From Bryobacteraceae bacterium (GTDB lineage Bacteria; Acidobacteriota; Terriglobia; Bryobacterales; Bryobacteraceae), in contig CANGYQ010000026.1 of NCBI GenBank assembly GCA_947458745.1, positions 1-35,650 on the forward strand: DNA of 35,650 nucleotides, given 5' to 3'. The notes beneath the pieces are model-generated. The model worked only from the letters and a program-made list of their open reading frames with translations, had not been told where the DNA came from and did not search any database. Position numbers and translations under genes: made by a program. This document shows, in pieces, positions 35,603 through 35,650 of the stretch. Numbering within the stretch: position 1 is the first letter of the stretch; the number at the start of each line of letters is the position of its first letter.

Positions 35603-35650
35603 CCGCCTCTAGGGGTTGTCCCGCGGGCACGGCAGGCAGCGGGGCAGCGG
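35603..35650. repeat. 48-bp direct repeat, copy 2 (may extend past the window)
   Basis: Second copy of the 35427-35474 sequence. It reaches the last base of the window, so the true repeat may be longer and more copies may follow. Confidence 0.9.
35609..35650 (-). CDS. 3' end of a second, paralogous short peptide gene (5' end outside window)
   Basis: Thirteen codons and TAG, reading PLPRCLPCPRDNP, identical in protein sequence to the predicted mature part of the 37-aa peptide. The start and any signal peptide lie beyond the window, so the frame is assigned by homology only. A competing frame of the same DNA, ending with TAG at 35563-35565 after a Glu/Pro/Gln-rich tail, would instead be the C-terminus of a longer protein. 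Third-position GC (all 13 codons end in G or C) favours the short-peptide frame. Confidence 0.42.
   Translation of the reverse strand, partial: PLPRCLPCPRDNP

Noticed and set aside
35427..35650. CRISPR repeat-spacer or attachment-site reading of the 48-bp repeat
   Set aside because: Only two copies, 128 bp of non-repeat sequence between them that contains an export-signal coding region, and no integrase or cas gene. A gene duplication explains it better.

Overview
This is a GC-rich bacterial chromosomal window that most likely comes from an Acidobacteriota member of the Solibacter/Bryobacter group. The best single clue is the secreted CHRD protein at 8981-11047, whose C-terminal module looks like the domain described as Solibacterales-specific (TIGR03437). 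Supporting clues are the several FG-GAP/UnbV (CRTAC1-type) proteins, TPR proteins, the DUF4159 plus VWA gene pair, and many exported peptidases and esterases. No rRNA, tRNA, CRISPR array, transposase or phage gene was seen.

Layout. 1-1795 (minus): DUF4159 protein followed by a membrane VWA protein that runs off the left edge. 1960-8381 (plus): proline dehydrogenase, a small two-helix membrane protein, a class A penicillin-binding protein, and two coupled TPR proteins. 8416-8847 (minus): a small soluble protein of unknown function. 8981-19361 (plus): a tightly packed set made of the triple-CHRD protein, a TPR/FG-GAP/UnbV protein, a membrane-anchored five-haem c-type cytochrome with TPRs, a CRTAC1 protein and a sugar isomerase/epimerase-like protein. 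The last four overlap by 4, 179 and 4 nt. Two adjacent hairpins sit at the end of the set.

19374-20312 (minus): a small coiled-coil membrane protein and a PAP2 phosphatase. 20487-23443 (plus): a GT28/MGDG-synthase-like glycosyltransferase coupled to a secreted alpha/beta hydrolase. 23477-24958 (minus) and 24957-26825 (plus): an M61 peptidase and an MsbA-like ABC exporter whose start codons share the palindrome CATG. 27012-30613 (minus): an M14 peptidase, a Phd/VapC toxin-antitoxin pair and a myo-inositol oxygenase. 30688-31092 (plus): a small Tat-exported ABM-fold protein. 31094-32095 (minus): FabH. 32116-33656 (plus): a SprT-like metallopeptidase coupled to a DUF547 protein. 33665-35192 (minus): two membrane proteins of unknown function, one with seven predicted helices.

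The most unusual signal is at the right edge (35427-35650, minus). There, a 37-residue gene with a signal peptide, a Shine-Dalgarno site and a predicted 13-residue mature peptide, PLPRCLPCPRDNP, lies just downstream of a second copy of the same 3' end. The two copies match at 47 of 48 bases and the one difference is synonymous in this frame. This looks like a tandem family of very short exported Cys-x-x-Cys peptides, upstream of the seven-helix membrane protein. The upstream copy is cut by the window edge, and a competing reading frame exists, so the interpretation is open.
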